Source of the DNA: Chamaelirium japonicum
Lineage: Eukaryota > Streptophyta > Magnoliopsida > Liliales > Melanthiaceae
DNA length: 64,000 nucleotides
Assembly (NCBI GenBank): GCA_947650365.1
Contig: OX393551.1
Span: 62,241,173 to 62,305,172 of the forward strand
Direction of reading: 5' to 3'
Shown here: one piece after another, positions 31,570-42,469 of the stretch
Numbering within the stretch: position 1 is the first letter of the stretch
Layout of the letters: the number at the start of each line of letters is the position of its first letter
Notes under the pieces: model-generated
Told to the model about the DNA's origin: nothing
Seen by the model: the letters and a program-made list of their open reading frames with translations, nothing else
Database searches by the model: none
Program-made: the position numbers and the translations under genes

Positions 31570-32645
31570 GATGTCGATCTCTCCCTCTCGGTTTTCTGAC
31601 GAAACCGAGGGGTGGCTTATTGTTTATGTCGTCGCACCCCTCTTTCGGTTTTCTGATGAAACCGAGGGATGGGCTGCGGATGACGCCGAGCACCCCCCCT
31701 CTCGGTTTTCTGACAAAACCAAGGGGTGGTTGTTGATAGTGTGTTGTCACACCCCCTCCCCACTCAGTTTTTGTGCAAAACCGAGGGGGGGGGGGGTTGC
31801 TTGTTGATGCCGACACATACCCCCTCTCGGTTTTCTGATGAAACCGAGGGGTGTGCTGCTGATGTGCCGTCACCCCCTCCTCACTCAGTTTTTGTGCGAA
31901 ACCGAGGAGGGGCTGCTTGTTGATCCCAACACACACCCCCTCTCGGTTTTCTGACGAAAACGAGGGGTGTGCTGATGGTGTGCCGTCACCCCCTCACCAC
32001 TCGGTTTTTGTGCGAAACCAAGGGGGGGTTGCTTGCTGATGGTGTGCCGTCATGCCAACACACACCCCCTCTCGGTTTTCTGACGAAACCGAGGGGTGTG
32101 CTGATGGTGTGCCGTCACCCCCTCCCCACTCGGTTTTTGTGCGAAACCAAGGGGGGTTGCTTGTTGATGCCGACACACACCCCCCTCTCGGTTTTCTGAC
32201 GAAACCGAGGGGTGTGCTGATGGTGTGCCGTCGCCCCCTTCCCACTCAGTTTTTGTGCGAAACCAAGGGGGGGGGGGTTGCTTGTTGATGCCGACACATA
32301 CCCCCTCTCGGTTTTCTGACGAAACCGAGGGGTGTGCTGCTGATGTGCCGTCACCCCCTCCCCACTCGGTTTTTGTGCGAAACCGAGGGGGGCGCTACTT
32401 GCTGATGCCGACACACACCCCCTCTCGGTTTTCTGACGAAATCGAGGGGTGTGCTGCTGATGTGCCGTCACCCCCTCCCCACTCGATTTTTGTACGAAAA
32501 CGAGGGGGGGTTGCTTGCTGATGGTGTCACACACCCCCTCTCGATTTTCTGACGAAACCGAGGGGTGTGCTGCTGATGTGCCGTCACCCCCTCCCTACTC
32601 GGTTTTTGTATGAAAACGAGGGGGGGCTGCTTGTTGATGCCGACA
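31570..32645. repeat. Hairpin minisatellite (CTCGGTTT-loop-AAACCGAG)
   Basis: About 120-bp units, each holding two different hairpins: CTCGGTTT-TCTGACG-AAACCGAG and CTCGGTTT-TTGTGCG-AAACCGAG, separated by GTGTGCTGCTGATGTGCCGTC and TTGCTTGTTGATGCCGACAC spacers. Around nineteen hairpins stand in a row. Loops vary slightly and stems stay largely complementary. Confidence 0.92.
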
Positions 32646-33004
32646 CCCCATTATCGGGGCTGCTAGAAGAGGCCAAAAAGTGTCGGTATTGAAAATAGTG
32701 TATTTTTCGAATTTCAGCCCCATTTAAAATCGACACTTTTTTGGTAAAACACTGGTGCGCGGGGATGTCGGCGAGGGACAATGTTATATTCGAGAGGGTT
32801 TCTTAGAGATAATCTAGGATGACGCCGCATGATGGCCAGCCGGTCTTCACCCAATGTATTACCGCACTTGATTACTGTATTCACCTGGTACTGCGGTCAC
32901 GTGAGGGTGTTGACTTAGCCAGGATCAAGGAAGCACCATTTTATCCCGTGTTACCCACCGTCGATTGCACCAGTGTGGATACACGCACTGACAGAGTTAG
33001 ACCA
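32646..33004. other. No gene recognised
   Basis: Unique-looking linker between two tandem arrays inside the composite insertion. A 122-codon frame from 32819 runs into the next repeat and shows no domain. Confidence 0.4.
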
Positions 33005-33345
33005 ACCACTGACAAAGTCGCCTCGGACTTTGTCTTCGAATGCCAAGGGCTGGGCCTTGGGCTTGTAGAGTGCCGAGTCGTTGGTTGCCTCGAACTTTGT
33101 CTTCAAGTGCCAAGGACTGGGCCTTGGGCTTGTAGAGTGCCGAGGCATTGGTCACCTCGGACTTTGTCTTCGACTGACAAGGGCTAGGCCTTAGGCTTGT
33201 AGAGTGCCGAGGCGTTGGTCGCCTCGGACTTTGTCTCCGCATGCCAAGGGCTGGGCCTTGTGCTTATCGAGTGCCAAGTCGTTGGTCGCCTCGGACTTTG
33301 TCTTCGAGTGCCAAGGATGTCTCCTTAAACTTGGTGCATGTCAAA
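33005..33345. repeat. ~65-70-bp tandem repeat (GGTCGCCTCGGACTTTGTCTTCG)
   Basis: Five units containing GCCTCGGACTTTGTCTTCGA, then TGCCAAGGGCTGGGCCTTGGGC and TAGAGTGCCGAG. Confidence 0.88.
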
Positions 33346-33399
33346 GCGGCGACGTCTGCCTTGGACTTATTCTCTTCGCCTCGGATAAGTATAGTTGAT

Positions 33400-33965
33400 A
33401 GTTTAGCTTGACCTGGATTGTCAGGAGCATTTTTATCTTACTTTCGCCTTGGAAGGGCGTAGCCAAATTGCCTTCGAGCTTCCGACTTGAATGGGTGGAA
33501 TCGAAGGTCTTTGATTAACCTGGGTTGCCAGGAGCCTTTTTATCGGTCTTTTGCCTTGAAAGGGCGTGGCCGAATTGCCATCGAGATTCCGACTTGAATG
33601 GGCGGAATCGAAGGTCTTTAGTTGACCTGGGTTGCCAGGAGCCTTTTTATCGGACTTTAGCCTCGAGAGGGCGTAGCCGAATTGCCTTCGAGCTTCCGAC
33701 TTGAATGGGCGGAATCGAAGGTCTTTGGTTGACCTGGGTTACCAGGAGCCTTTTTATCGGACTTTAACCTCGAGAGGGCGTAGCCGATTTACCTTCGAGC
33801 TTCCGACTTGAATGGGCGGAATCAATGGTCTTTGGTTGACCTGGGTTACCAGGAGCCTTTTTATCGGACTTTAGCCTCGAGAGGGCGTAGCCGAATCGCC
33901 TCCGAGCTTCCGACTTGAATGGGCGGAATCGAAGGTCTTCGGTTGACCTGGGTTGCCATGAACCC
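33400..33965. repeat. ~121-bp tandem repeat (GACTTGAATGGGCGGAATCGA)
   Basis: Nearly five units, each with TTGACCTGGGTTGCCAGGAGC, CTTTTTATCGGACTTTAGCC, GAGAGGGCGTAGCCGAATTG and TTCCGACTTGAATGGGCGGA. It sits just beyond the 3' side of the inverted gag. Confidence 0.9.
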
Positions 33966-34146
33966 TTTTTTTTTATGCCTTAACATGGTGAAATCGAACT
34001 TCGAGAGATTTGATTTTGAGAAAAAAAAAGAGACACTTTATTGATAAAACAAAGTTGCTGTTACACTTTTTCAGAGGCTGCCCAACGGACGTTATGATTT
34101 TGCATCTACGTATTACATTGACTTTCTTTCTCCACTGTTGCTGCCT

Positions 34147-35802
34147 TTACTTCTCTCGACCTGGTTCCTTGTTAGCGAGGTAGCCATCGAGCCGCCCTTC
34201 TTGGATCAGGTCCTCGATGTGGTGCTTTAGCTTCCGACATGTAGAGGTTGGGTGGCCATGGCTACGATGGAACTCACAGTAGACTGTCGTATCTCCTGCC
34301 TGGTCGGAATTTGGAGGGAGAAGCTGTGGCCATTTGCAAAAGGGCTCGTTCTGCAAGTAGGCGAAGATGTCTTCAATAGAGGTGTTCAGCTCAGTGAATA
34401 CCCTTTGCTCCCTTGGAGTTCGCCTCTTTTTTACTGGAGGGGCTTTCGGATCTTCATTGTACCTTTTGGCCTGGGCCTTTTGGTCGGACGCAGCATGGGC
34501 AGACTTCTTGTAGTGTGCTTCATTCGGAGCTTCATCATCTTTCTTATGTCAGGAGTCATGAGACTCGCGGGGCTCGCGTAATCTTCTGGCCCGTTGATTG
34601 TCCTCCACCTCTATCTCCCGCTGTACGCGCTTGAATATCGCTTCCAAGTTACTGGGAGGATGCCGAATGAAGTCGGTGTAGACATGGAGCTCTGGCTGGA
34701 TAGCCTTCTGGAATGCCAGCATGATGGCCTCCTCATTATAGGAGCGACCGGTGAGCTCAGAATGCTCATTACGAAACCTCATTGTGAAGCTCCTTAAAGA
34801 CTCGTCGGAGCCCATCTTCAGCTGGTAGAGTGTATCCAGCCTCTTTTTCGGCTTTAAGTTTAGTCGATAATGATCCATGAAGAGTTCAGCCAACTCTTTG
34901 AATGTGGCCACCGTACCGGTAGGCAGTGTGTAGTACCAGTCGAGGGCAGGTCCCTCGAGGCTTCCCGCAAACATACGGCAGAGAACATGGTTCTCATATT
35001 CGTAGGGCGTCAGGGCCTGCTTGTAGGCTAGGATATGGAGAGCAGGGTCTCCCCGGATGCAGTTGAACTTTGGTAGGTTCGGTGTTCGCCAACCCATAGG
35101 AAATGGTGTTGCAAGAACCTTGGGATGCAGTGGCCCCACCGAGGTGATTAGTTGCCTACGGTCTTGATGGCGGCGTCCCACGTCAGCAGTATGCTTTAGT
35201 TGGTTGAGCAGCTCGCGGGCATCTGTTGCTTTCGTGCGCGAAGGAATAGAATGTCTAGTAGACCCTGTTGACTGAGGTGATCCTTCTCCGCGATAGCTGG
35301 GCGCACCGTTGACGTCGAGGCGATCCCACACCGTTTGCCTTGGTGCTTGTGTGGATACCTGATGCATCTCGATACGCGGCACATGTGGTTCTTCAAGATG
35401 ATGACTCACGGCTGGGCAAGTCCTTGGTTGGTCTTCATCAGTAGCTAGAGAGTTGTGAGCCACAACCCCCGCTCTTTCAGCTACCTTCTTTAGGGAATCC
35501 CTCTCTTGCTCGAGGGCTGCGTTCCTCTTGAGAAGGTTCAACAGCTGGAAATCAGCAATCGAAATTTGGTATGTAGTTAGATCGTTGTCCCCTTGGGTGG
35601 CGTGCTCTTTGCCAGATCGTTGCCTCGGGAATGGTGGGTCCTGTCGATTGCTGTGGCTTCCCGGATGACTTCCTTGTGGCCCCAGTCGCTTATAAATATT
35701 TCTTCAATTGGTTGCAACCGAGACTTCTTGTTCTTCTTCGATTAGCACGTCGATTGTCCGATCAGCACCCGCCTTTGGTGGGTTGGTGCTGGCCTTCACC
35801 AT
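34147..35802 (-). pseudogene. Tat-type Gag, inverted copy
   Basis: The minus strand carries the same Gag family as 26984-28640, starting at 35802 with the same MVKAST-type N terminus. An in-frame TGA follows the VATN stretch, then the frame is open from 35541 through the coiled-coil-like ALEQERDSLKK, the capsid-like block and the basic linker to another TGA near 34549. It then continues to the nucleic-acid-binding motif YCEFHRSHGHPTSTC (34270-34320) and ends with a lysine-rich tail. Apart from the two nonsense codons it lacks the frameshift seen in the plus-strand copy. Protein identity to that copy is high but visibly below that of the LTR pair, so the two gags come from different element copies. 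Confidence 0.87.
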
Positions 35803-35942
35803 TGAGCGTGTTGATGTCGGTGTGGTGAAGGCTTTGAGGTTAATTTGGAGGAGGACTTGTGGCTCGTCACCACAAGCTGAATAGGAGTCGGTAGAGGTGT
35901 GGGTAAGACCTCTATCGATATCCCACAGACGGCGCCAAAGAT

Positions 35943-36182
35943 TGTGGGGGGAAATTTCCGAGCCGCCTTGATCGAGAATCCCACCCCACAGCCTTGATTG
36001 AATTGGATTGTTTGTAGAGTTAGAGATTAGAAAGTTGAGAAGGAGAGAGATGACACATAGAGTTGTTGTCGAAGTTCGGTCTTACGACCTACGTCTCCGG
36101 GCGAGAGGTGCCACCTGGTTTCCACTATAGTAAATATAAAGGTGTGAAGCGTTCTCTCTACAGGCCGAGAGAAGCTTTTTAC
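35943..36182 (-). mobile_element. LTR 3' part, minus orientation
   Basis: Last 240 bp of the same LTR family, read on the minus strand and ending at TGTGGGGGGAAATT (35943, plus strand). A well-preserved primer-binding region (TTTGGCGCCGTCTGTGGGA on the minus strand) follows and then the inverted gag, so this is the 5' LTR of the inverted copy, truncated at its upstream side. Confidence 0.88.
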
Positions 36183-36524
36183 AGTGGGGGTTGGTCATTC
36201 GATCAGAGGAAGAGAGGATTCAAACCCAGAGCTTACTTATCTCCATCCAGTTTCTTTTCTTGTTGCTCCGTGCAACCCCCACTGTAAAAAGCTTCTCTCG
36301 GCCTGTCGAGAGAACGCTTCACACCTTTTTATTTACTATAGTGGAAACCAGGTGTCACCTCTCGCCCGGAGACGTAGGTCGTAAGACCGAACTTCGACAA
36401 CAACTCCGTGTGTCATCTCTCTCCTTCTTAACTTTCTAATCTCTAACTCTACAAACAATCCAATTCAATCAAGGCTGTGGGGTGGGATTCTCGATCAAGG
36501 CGGCTCGGAAAATTTCCCCCCACA
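36183..36524 (+). mobile_element. LTR 3' part, plus orientation
   Basis: Last 340 bp of the LTR family, from TTGGTCATTCGATCAGAGG to TTTCCCCCCACA, followed by AAATC. It differs from the two 600-bp LTRs at many more positions than they differ from each other (for example TTCAAACCCAGAG for TTCAGAGCTAGAG), so it belongs to an older or different subfamily member. Confidence 0.88.
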
Positions 36525-36529
36525 AAATC

Positions 36530-37128
36530 CTCAGGTGTTCCTCATGCTCCTCCTCTGATTGTGAGTAGAAAAGAACATCATCCACAAAGATCATCACAAA
36601 CCGGTCTAGGTATGGCCAGAAGACTTGGTTCATGAGGTCCATGAAGGTAGCTGGAGTATTGGTCAAACCAAATGGCATCACCAAGAACTCATAGGGACCA
36701 TACCGTGTTCGAAAGGTCGTCTTCGAAACATCATCTTTCTTCACTAGTAACTGATGGTATCTCGTCCTCAGATCGAATTTGGAGAAATACTTCACTCCTT
36801 TCAATTGGTCAAAGAGATCATCGATCCTTGGCAATGGATACCTATTCTTTACCGTAATAGCATTCAACCTCCGGTAGTCAATACAGAGCCGCTTCGTTCC
36901 ATCCTTCTTTTGAGTAAAAAGGACTGGGGCACCCCATGGAGAAACACTTGGGCGAATGAATCGAAGGTATAAAAGCTCTTCTAATTGTACCTTCAATTCC
37001 CTAAGCTTTGTTGGAGTCATTCGATATGGAGCTATGAAAATAGGTGCAGTTTCAGGAAGTAACTCGATATAGAATTCTACCTCTCTAGCTGGAGGCAGAC
37101 CTAGAAGCAGATCTGGAAAAACATTCAT
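36530..37128 (-). pseudogene. Chromovirus (Tekay/Del-like) reverse transcriptase, 5' piece
   Basis: The minus strand encodes the Gypsy RT fingers and palm: [94 protein letters not shown] and the catalytic FVDD box. The sequence ends at the HEEHLR stretch, where the 10.3-kb composite was inserted; the remainder is at 26075-26238. The amino-acid style ([17 protein letters not shown]) is that of chromoviruses and differs from the Tat-type RT at 60-62 kb. No frameshift is seen inside this piece. Confidence 0.92.
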
Positions 37129-37134
37129 GAAGTC

Positions 37135-37620
37135 TTAAATAACTGAGGAAATCTTTAGGGACGTGCCTTCATCAATCTTGCTTGTCAGCTGCACCAAGAG
37201 ACTAAGACTGGACTTCCGCTGCAAAGTCGGGTATAAAAAGACCATCTTATTCACGATAAAGACAAAGCGCTCGCTATTTGGTGGTATAAAGGAAATATTA
37301 TTGGAATAGCAATCCAACGCTGCATAGTAGGAGGCTAACAAATTTATGCCGAGAAGAACATCAATACCTCCAAGGTGAAGGATAATCAGGTCTGCCAATA
37401 GTTGCTTGTCTCCAATATAGATTACGCAACCTTGACAGATTCTATCCATATCCACATACGCCCTGAGTAGGGAGATCACCGATAGGACTTGGCCCAAGGG
37501 CTCTGACTCTAGTCTTAAGATAACAGGAAAACTAGGTACTATATAGGAGTGTGTGGACCAAGAGTCAAAAACCACGTGTGCTAAGGTAGAGAAAACTGGA
37601 AGTGAACCTGGTTGTAGCAA
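37135..37620 (-). pseudogene. Chromovirus aspartic protease region
   Basis: The minus strand encodes VVFDSWSTHSYIVPSF, then CVIYIGDKQLLADLIILHLG and DVLLGINLLASYYAALDC, the retropepsin-like block preceding RT in Gypsy polyproteins. The catalytic DSG triplet reads DSW, which should inactivate the enzyme. A stop separates it from the RT frame. Confidence 0.85.
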
Positions 37621-37639
37621 TGCGATATATTAGGAAGAC

Positions 37640-38900
37640 AATACGCTACTCAATCAAATAACAGAAGCTAACTTATAGTAAGAAGGGTACCTTCAATCAC
37701 CGCACCAAAAGCTTCCTAGTCCTGGCCGACCAACATATACGCCCTTCCCTGGTTCTACTGACTTTCGCTCCTTGGAAAGGGGGAGGCATCCACTGTTGCT
37801 GCTGGGGAGGACGATACTGCTGAGACCACTAGTGTGGTGGCTAGGGAACTGGTGGAGGTGGAAGAACTACTCTAACTGGGGGTGCTGGAAGAGCTACTCG
37901 TGGGGCCCGATAAGGACAGTCTTGCTTTATATGGTCTGGGCCACCACAAGTAAAGCAGCACATTCTCGGGCGAGAAACCTAATAAACCATCAAAAGGTCG
38001 AGACTGAAACTGTCGCTGCTGCTGGGGTCGAGCCTCTGAGGTTTTTGACTTCTTCTGAAAGGAAGGTTCGCCATAGCTACTACCAGTTCGCTTCTCAAGT
38101 ATCTTACGAGTATCCTCCAGTTCCTGCTCTAGAATAATTGATTGAGTGATCACCTCCTCATAAGACTGGCCTATGAATGCCACAACCTTTCCTCTTATTA
38201 TTGAATTCAGCCCAATCTCAAAACGCTTAGCCTTCCAAGCATCAGAAGCTACCAAGTGTGGGGCATACCTGGCAAGCTCAGAAAACTTAGCCTCGTATTA
38301 TATCACCATACGAGTCCCTTGGTAGAGGGCCAAGAACTCTGCTTCCATCTTGTCTTATACAGGCACTGAGAATAACTTTTTGCGAAAGATCTCCTCAAAT
38401 TCTAGCCACTCGATGGCTCCTCGTTTTGTGACCCTCAAACTCAGAATTAACTGCTGCTAGAATTCTACCTCAGCCTCAAACTGGTAAGAAGCAAGAGAAA
38501 CTCGCCTCTCTCTAGTCACCTCCAAGACGTTCAACACCTTTTTGGATCTGTTGTAGCTATCGGTCTGCCTCCAATAGGTTTGGTTCACCCTTGAAAATTG
38601 GGGTATACATGACACGAAACTCCTTCATGATCTTCCCCATACGATCTCCTCAGCTCGATGTGCAACTTGCTACTAAACCTGAGTTGCCTGAGCTAGGGCT
38701 GCCTGTACTACATTAGTCTGCTCCAATGCAGCTTGCTGCTATCGCTCCACCATCTCCTGTTAACGCTGCATCATAGCCTGCTGCTGGCGCATCATGTCAG
38801 TCATGCCCTGCAACATCTCTACTGAAGTCTAGCTCTGCACCCCAAGCTCACACGAGGAAGAAGTTTGACCCCTAGTGAGAACCATCTGTAAATAACAATC
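37640..38900 (-). pseudogene. Chromovirus gag with CCHC zinc knuckle
   Basis: On the minus strand a gag-like region precedes the protease. A zinc knuckle C-x2-C-x4-H-x4-C (CCFTCGGPDHIKQDC) is readable at about 37960-37916. It is out of frame with the longer upstream block (38255-37975) that contains RFEIGLNSIIRGKV and SYEEVITQSIILEQELED. Further upstream sequence to about 38890 is gag-like in length and composition but broken by stops. Confidence 0.75.
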
Positions 38901-38969
38901 AAGATCAAAATCTCCAAAATAATAACTATCCTAATACTAAACTACTTCCAATACCCTAGGGTCATATAC

Positions 38970-38986
38970 CTGGCTATGATACCAAG
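38970..38986 (-). other. Primer-binding site of the chromovirus
   Basis: On the minus strand TTGGTATCATAGCCAGG lies two bases after the LTR end TGTTACA. TGGTATCAtAGCC differs by one base from the initiator Met tRNA site TGGTATCAGAGCC. Confidence 0.8.
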
Positions 38987-38988
38987 TT

Positions 38989-39265
38989 GTAACATCTGCC
39001 CCAAACACATAAGATATTATCCGCTTTGCCCATGCCCGCACGAGAACTTCCTAGTGTAGTCACCCACCTAGTACTGCTATCACCTGAGCACGCTAAACTA
39101 CAAAGTTCTTACAAAATCCTTAGCAGCGCACGGTTTTAAAACGCGTCTTTCATGTTTGGGAGAGGAAATTATATAAGTAGCTCAAGATTGCCTTCTCTTC
39201 AAGCGATGTGGGGTTAATTTGTGGCCTTGTATACCCCACCTCACCTCATCCATCATGGCATCACA
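38989..39265 (-). mobile_element. Chromovirus 5' LTR, minus orientation
   Basis: Plus-strand limits are TGTAACATCTGCC (38989) and GGCATCACA (39265), giving TGTGATGCC...GATGTTACA on the minus strand. It contains the plant LTR hallmark CCCACATCG followed by CTTATATAATT (TATA box) and is short (277 bp). The right limit rests on the TG...CA rule alone. Confidence 0.65.
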
Positions 39266-40221
39266 GCCTCAGGAGTCTTGGCTCTTGGCTATTGTATCTT
39301 GGTCGTCACCAAGCTCGGTGAAGAACAATGGAGCATGTGGAGTATGCTCAGGGGTGAGGTTGATCAAGAGGTCGGCCAAGTCGAAAGACTTGGGCAATCA
39401 CCAAGTCTGGTGATTGGGCCCTGGTGCGGGGGCAAAGGCGGCGATAGCGATTAGGAGATGGATTTATAGTGTAAAGAGATGCATGGTGATTCGGTCCATG
39501 GAGATGCTCACTTCTTGTTATGAAGCCAATGTGGAGATTGTTGAAGATGTAGCTCCAAACAAGCCGCATACAACTCCAAGGTTCATGCACGAAAAAACGA
39601 CGGAAGACAAGACGAAGCTTTGGGAGCAAGGAATGGTCGGCCAAAAAGAGTCATGCGCACGACTGTCAGGTCGTGCGCACAATTAGCATCGACAGAAAAG
39701 TCAGGCAAGAAGACGTGTCGGGTCGTGTGCACGACTGTGACTAGCAGCACGCGGGTGACACGTTTTGTCTTGCTTTTGCTCGTGGGACTCCTTCCTCAAG
39801 TCGGATACGAATGTAACCTTATAAATAGGTGATCCTAGGACGAACCTAATGATAAGATAATGGTGGCACAAGAGTAACCCTAAGGAGAGATTAGAAGGTA
39901 GTCATCATCAAGGAAAAGGGAAGGGAAACCATTGGAGGCGAAAGTTCTCGAGAGGGTTTTCTTCGGTGTTCTTCGGGGTATAGGGCTGCGAGATCTATTC
40001 TCTATAGGGGGATCTCTTTGTGAGTGTATGAGGGATCGGGTAGAGACGATTGTAATTAATCTTGGATTTTTTCCATACTAATGAATCCATCGATCGGTCG
40101 TTGCCATAATTTTCTTAGGTGTTTGTTTATTCTTCTCCATTGCTCGGTCTTATCGGTGGTCGTCTTCACCGTGGTGCCTCTACGTTTATCGTGTTCCGCT
40201 GCGTGAGGGCTCGGATCCTAA
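39266..40221 (+). mobile_element. LTR-like remnant ending GGATCCTAACA
   Basis: Contains a TATA-like TTATAAATAGG near 39819 about 20-30 bp before a plausible transcription start, and ends with CTCGGATCCTAACA at about 40221, a typical plant LTR terminus. The corresponding TGTTAG start was not found, and no primer-binding site follows, so this is a truncated LTR or solo LTR of unknown family. Confidence 0.45.
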
Positions 40222-40630
40222 CACCCTACATATGGATGAGTGGGTTCAAATTGATCCCACTCATCGATTCAAATCTATTAAAATTTTAATTTTATCATAA
40301 TTTATTTAGTTCTAACTGTTGGTTTGATCCCACTCCACCGATTCACCAAACTCTATTTCTCACCGTCACGTAAAAAATAATTTTTAATGTAATTTTTGAT
40401 CTCAGTGATACAACTTTTTGGAGCGGCCACTTGCAAGAATATCTCACGGCGGACGGATCTCCTTGCGCATCCGGCGTCTTCTCCATGATGTCGACATGTA
40501 TTAAACTGATTTTTTTGCAAAATTATGATGTGGCACTACGGTGCTCTCGAGGGCTCTTGCTATGGGGAAATTGTGATGCGTCCTCATATTGCGCATATGC
40601 TTGGGGGGCATCCTATCACTGTATCGGGCA
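40222..40630. other. No gene recognised
   Basis: Mixed non-coding sequence. Overlapping 60-80-codon frames show no domains. Confidence 0.4.
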
Positions 40631-41109
40631 TAGGGCTGGCAATTTCGGACCCGACACGGCAGACCCGACACGAAGTTAGCGGGTCTTGGTCAGGGCTAAA
40701 CGGGTTCGGGTTGTAAACGGGTCGACACGATAAACCCGTTTAATAAACGGGTTGGGTCCGGGTTTAGGGTCTGGACACGGTAGATCCGGGAAGACCCGTT
40801 TAGTATTCAACGGTCATGTCGGGTAAGGTATACCCGCAATCCGATACTGTAATATATAATACCAACGGTCCTTTCGGGTCAGGTCGGATCGAGTCGGATT
40901 GGGTCGGATCAGGTCAACTGAATAGACCCGGGTGGTAAACGGGTCTTACCGGGTCTTATCGGGTCTACCTGTTTATTAGCAGGTCGAGTACGGGTTTAGG
41001 ATCTAGACACGATTAGTTAAACGGGTCGGTTCCGGGTCTAGGGTTTTGGACAAGACCCGAAACTAGACACGACACGAACCCAACCCGACACGACCCATTG
41101 CCATCCCTA
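40631..41109. mobile_element. hAT-like MITE with CGGGTCGGGT interior (479 bp)
   Basis: Begins TAGGGCTGGCAATTTCGG and ends CCCATTGCCATCCCTA. The 8-bp flanks ATCGGGCA (40623-40630) and CTCTGGTA (41110-41117) agree at only five positions, so the duplication is decayed or lost. The interior reiterates ACGGGTC/GACCCG and is closely related to the element at 41403. Confidence 0.75.
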
Positions 41110-41402
41110 CTCTGGTACCACAGACCAAGCATTAAGTTGGAGTGGGCTTAGTCTATCGTTTTACGTGGGCCCAGCAAGGAGATCCATCAGGCACAACAAG
41201 AGGCTTCTCTTTGGGTGTAGACTAAGCTTGGATGCTCACTTTGTACACCAAGGGGGATCTTTATTTTATTTTTTCTTAAAATTTTGGAAAAGTTTTGCTT
41301 AGTTATTATTATTTTTTGGTAAAAAGGATAACAAACTGAAAAAAAAAAAAAACAGGAGAAAATATTACATCATCCCGAATATGAGATGACCTGGGATAAA
41401 AG

Positions 41403-41845
41403 TAGGGCTGACAATTTCGGACCCGACACGGCAGATCTGACACAAAGTTAGCGGGTCTGGGCCAGAGCTAAACGGATTCGGATCGTAAACAGGTCGACAC
41501 GATAAACTCGTTTAATAAACGGGTTGTGTCCGGATTTAGGGTCTGGACACGGTAGACCAGGAAAGACCCGTTTAAAATTTACCGGGTCGTGTCGGTTCGA
41601 GTCTACCCGCAATCCGATACTATAATATATAGTATCAGCGGGTCTATCGGTAATGTCGGGTTGAGTCGGATCGGGTCAATTGAATAAACCCGTGTGGTAA
41701 ATGGGTCTTATCGGGTTTACCCATTTGATAAACGGGTCGGGTACGGATTTAGAATCTAGACATGATTAGTTAAACAGATCGGATTTGGATCTAGGGGTTT
41801 TGGACACGGCACGAACCCGACCCGACATTACCCATTCCACCCCTA
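41403..41845. mobile_element. hAT-like MITE with CGGGTCGGGT interior (443 bp)
   Basis: Begins TAGGGCTGACAATTTCGG and ends CCATTCCACCCCTA. The 8-bp duplication GATAAAAG is exact (41395-41402 and 41846-41853). It lies in the same orientation as 40631-41109, 293 bp away. Confidence 0.93.
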
Positions 41846-41928
41846 GATAAAAGGACAGAGACCCACTCTTCAACCAGCAACTAGAAAAATGATAATGGAC
41901 AATAGGCAAGGCCTTCCGAGTTCGGATC

Positions 41929-42127
41929 TCATCCAGTCGGTCGGTGGGCCCGATATGCATCGCAGTCTCCGGTTCATTTCTGGCCACTTACCATCGTGCG
42001 GCTGTGATGCATGTGGGCCCGATATGCATCGCAGTCTCCGGTTGGGGTACGATTCGTTTCTGGCCACTTACCATCGTGCGGCTGTGATGCATGTGGGCCC
42101 ACCAACCGACTTGAGGAGATCCGCCCT
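41929..42127. mobile_element. MITE-like inverted repeat with internal 70-bp duplication
   Basis: TTCGGATCTCATCCAGTCGG at the left is mirrored by GACTTGAGGAGATCCGCCC at the right. Between them GATATGCATCGCAGTCTCCGG ... GATGCATGTGGGCCC is present twice. Its ends match the element at 14446-14612. Confidence 0.5.
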
Positions 42128-42469
42128 CCATGTTTAGCGAGATAATCAGCAGCTGTTGACAATAGAACTGGATCCACATAAGTGGAAATAGATGGATGTT
42201 TTGAAAGATTGAAAGGGAGTGTCCTTCCATCCAAAGCTGGAAATCTACAAAATAAAAAGGGAGACTTAGCCTAAAGTATTTTTAGGCTTTTAGCAGATAC
42301 TATATTAGCGAAAGGATATGTAATGTTTCAATATTGTATCAAGTCCCTCCCAAACATTATGTGCTACAACAACTCCCTCGTCCTTATTTATCCTCTCATG
42401 TGCTACAAAAAGAGTGTACATTCGTCTCCAGAAAAACTATCCCTTCGTTGTTTGACACTGTGCATATAG

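Larger units (their letters stand above)
26244..36524. mobile_element. Composite 10.3-kb LTR-element insertion with AAATC duplication
   Basis: The left end is an LTR start TGTGGGTGCAAAAATTG at 26244 preceded by AAATC (26239-26243). The right end is an LTR end TTTCCCCCCACA at 36524 followed by AAATC (36525-36529). The insertion splits one reverse transcriptase reading frame exactly, so the target and duplication are confirmed by the host gene. Inside are a complete-looking LTR-gag-LTR unit (26244-29674), a NAC fragment, several tandem arrays, an inverted gag, and two LTR pieces joined head to head. It has no pol of its own and must depend on proteins from elsewhere. The composite form implies at least one rearrangement after or during insertion. 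Confidence 0.85.

Noticed and set aside
31570..33965. Regularly spaced repeats that could suggest a CRISPR array
   Set aside because: Repeats are contiguous tandem units with decaying copies, spacers are themselves repeated, and the surroundings are plant retroelements; there are no cas genes.
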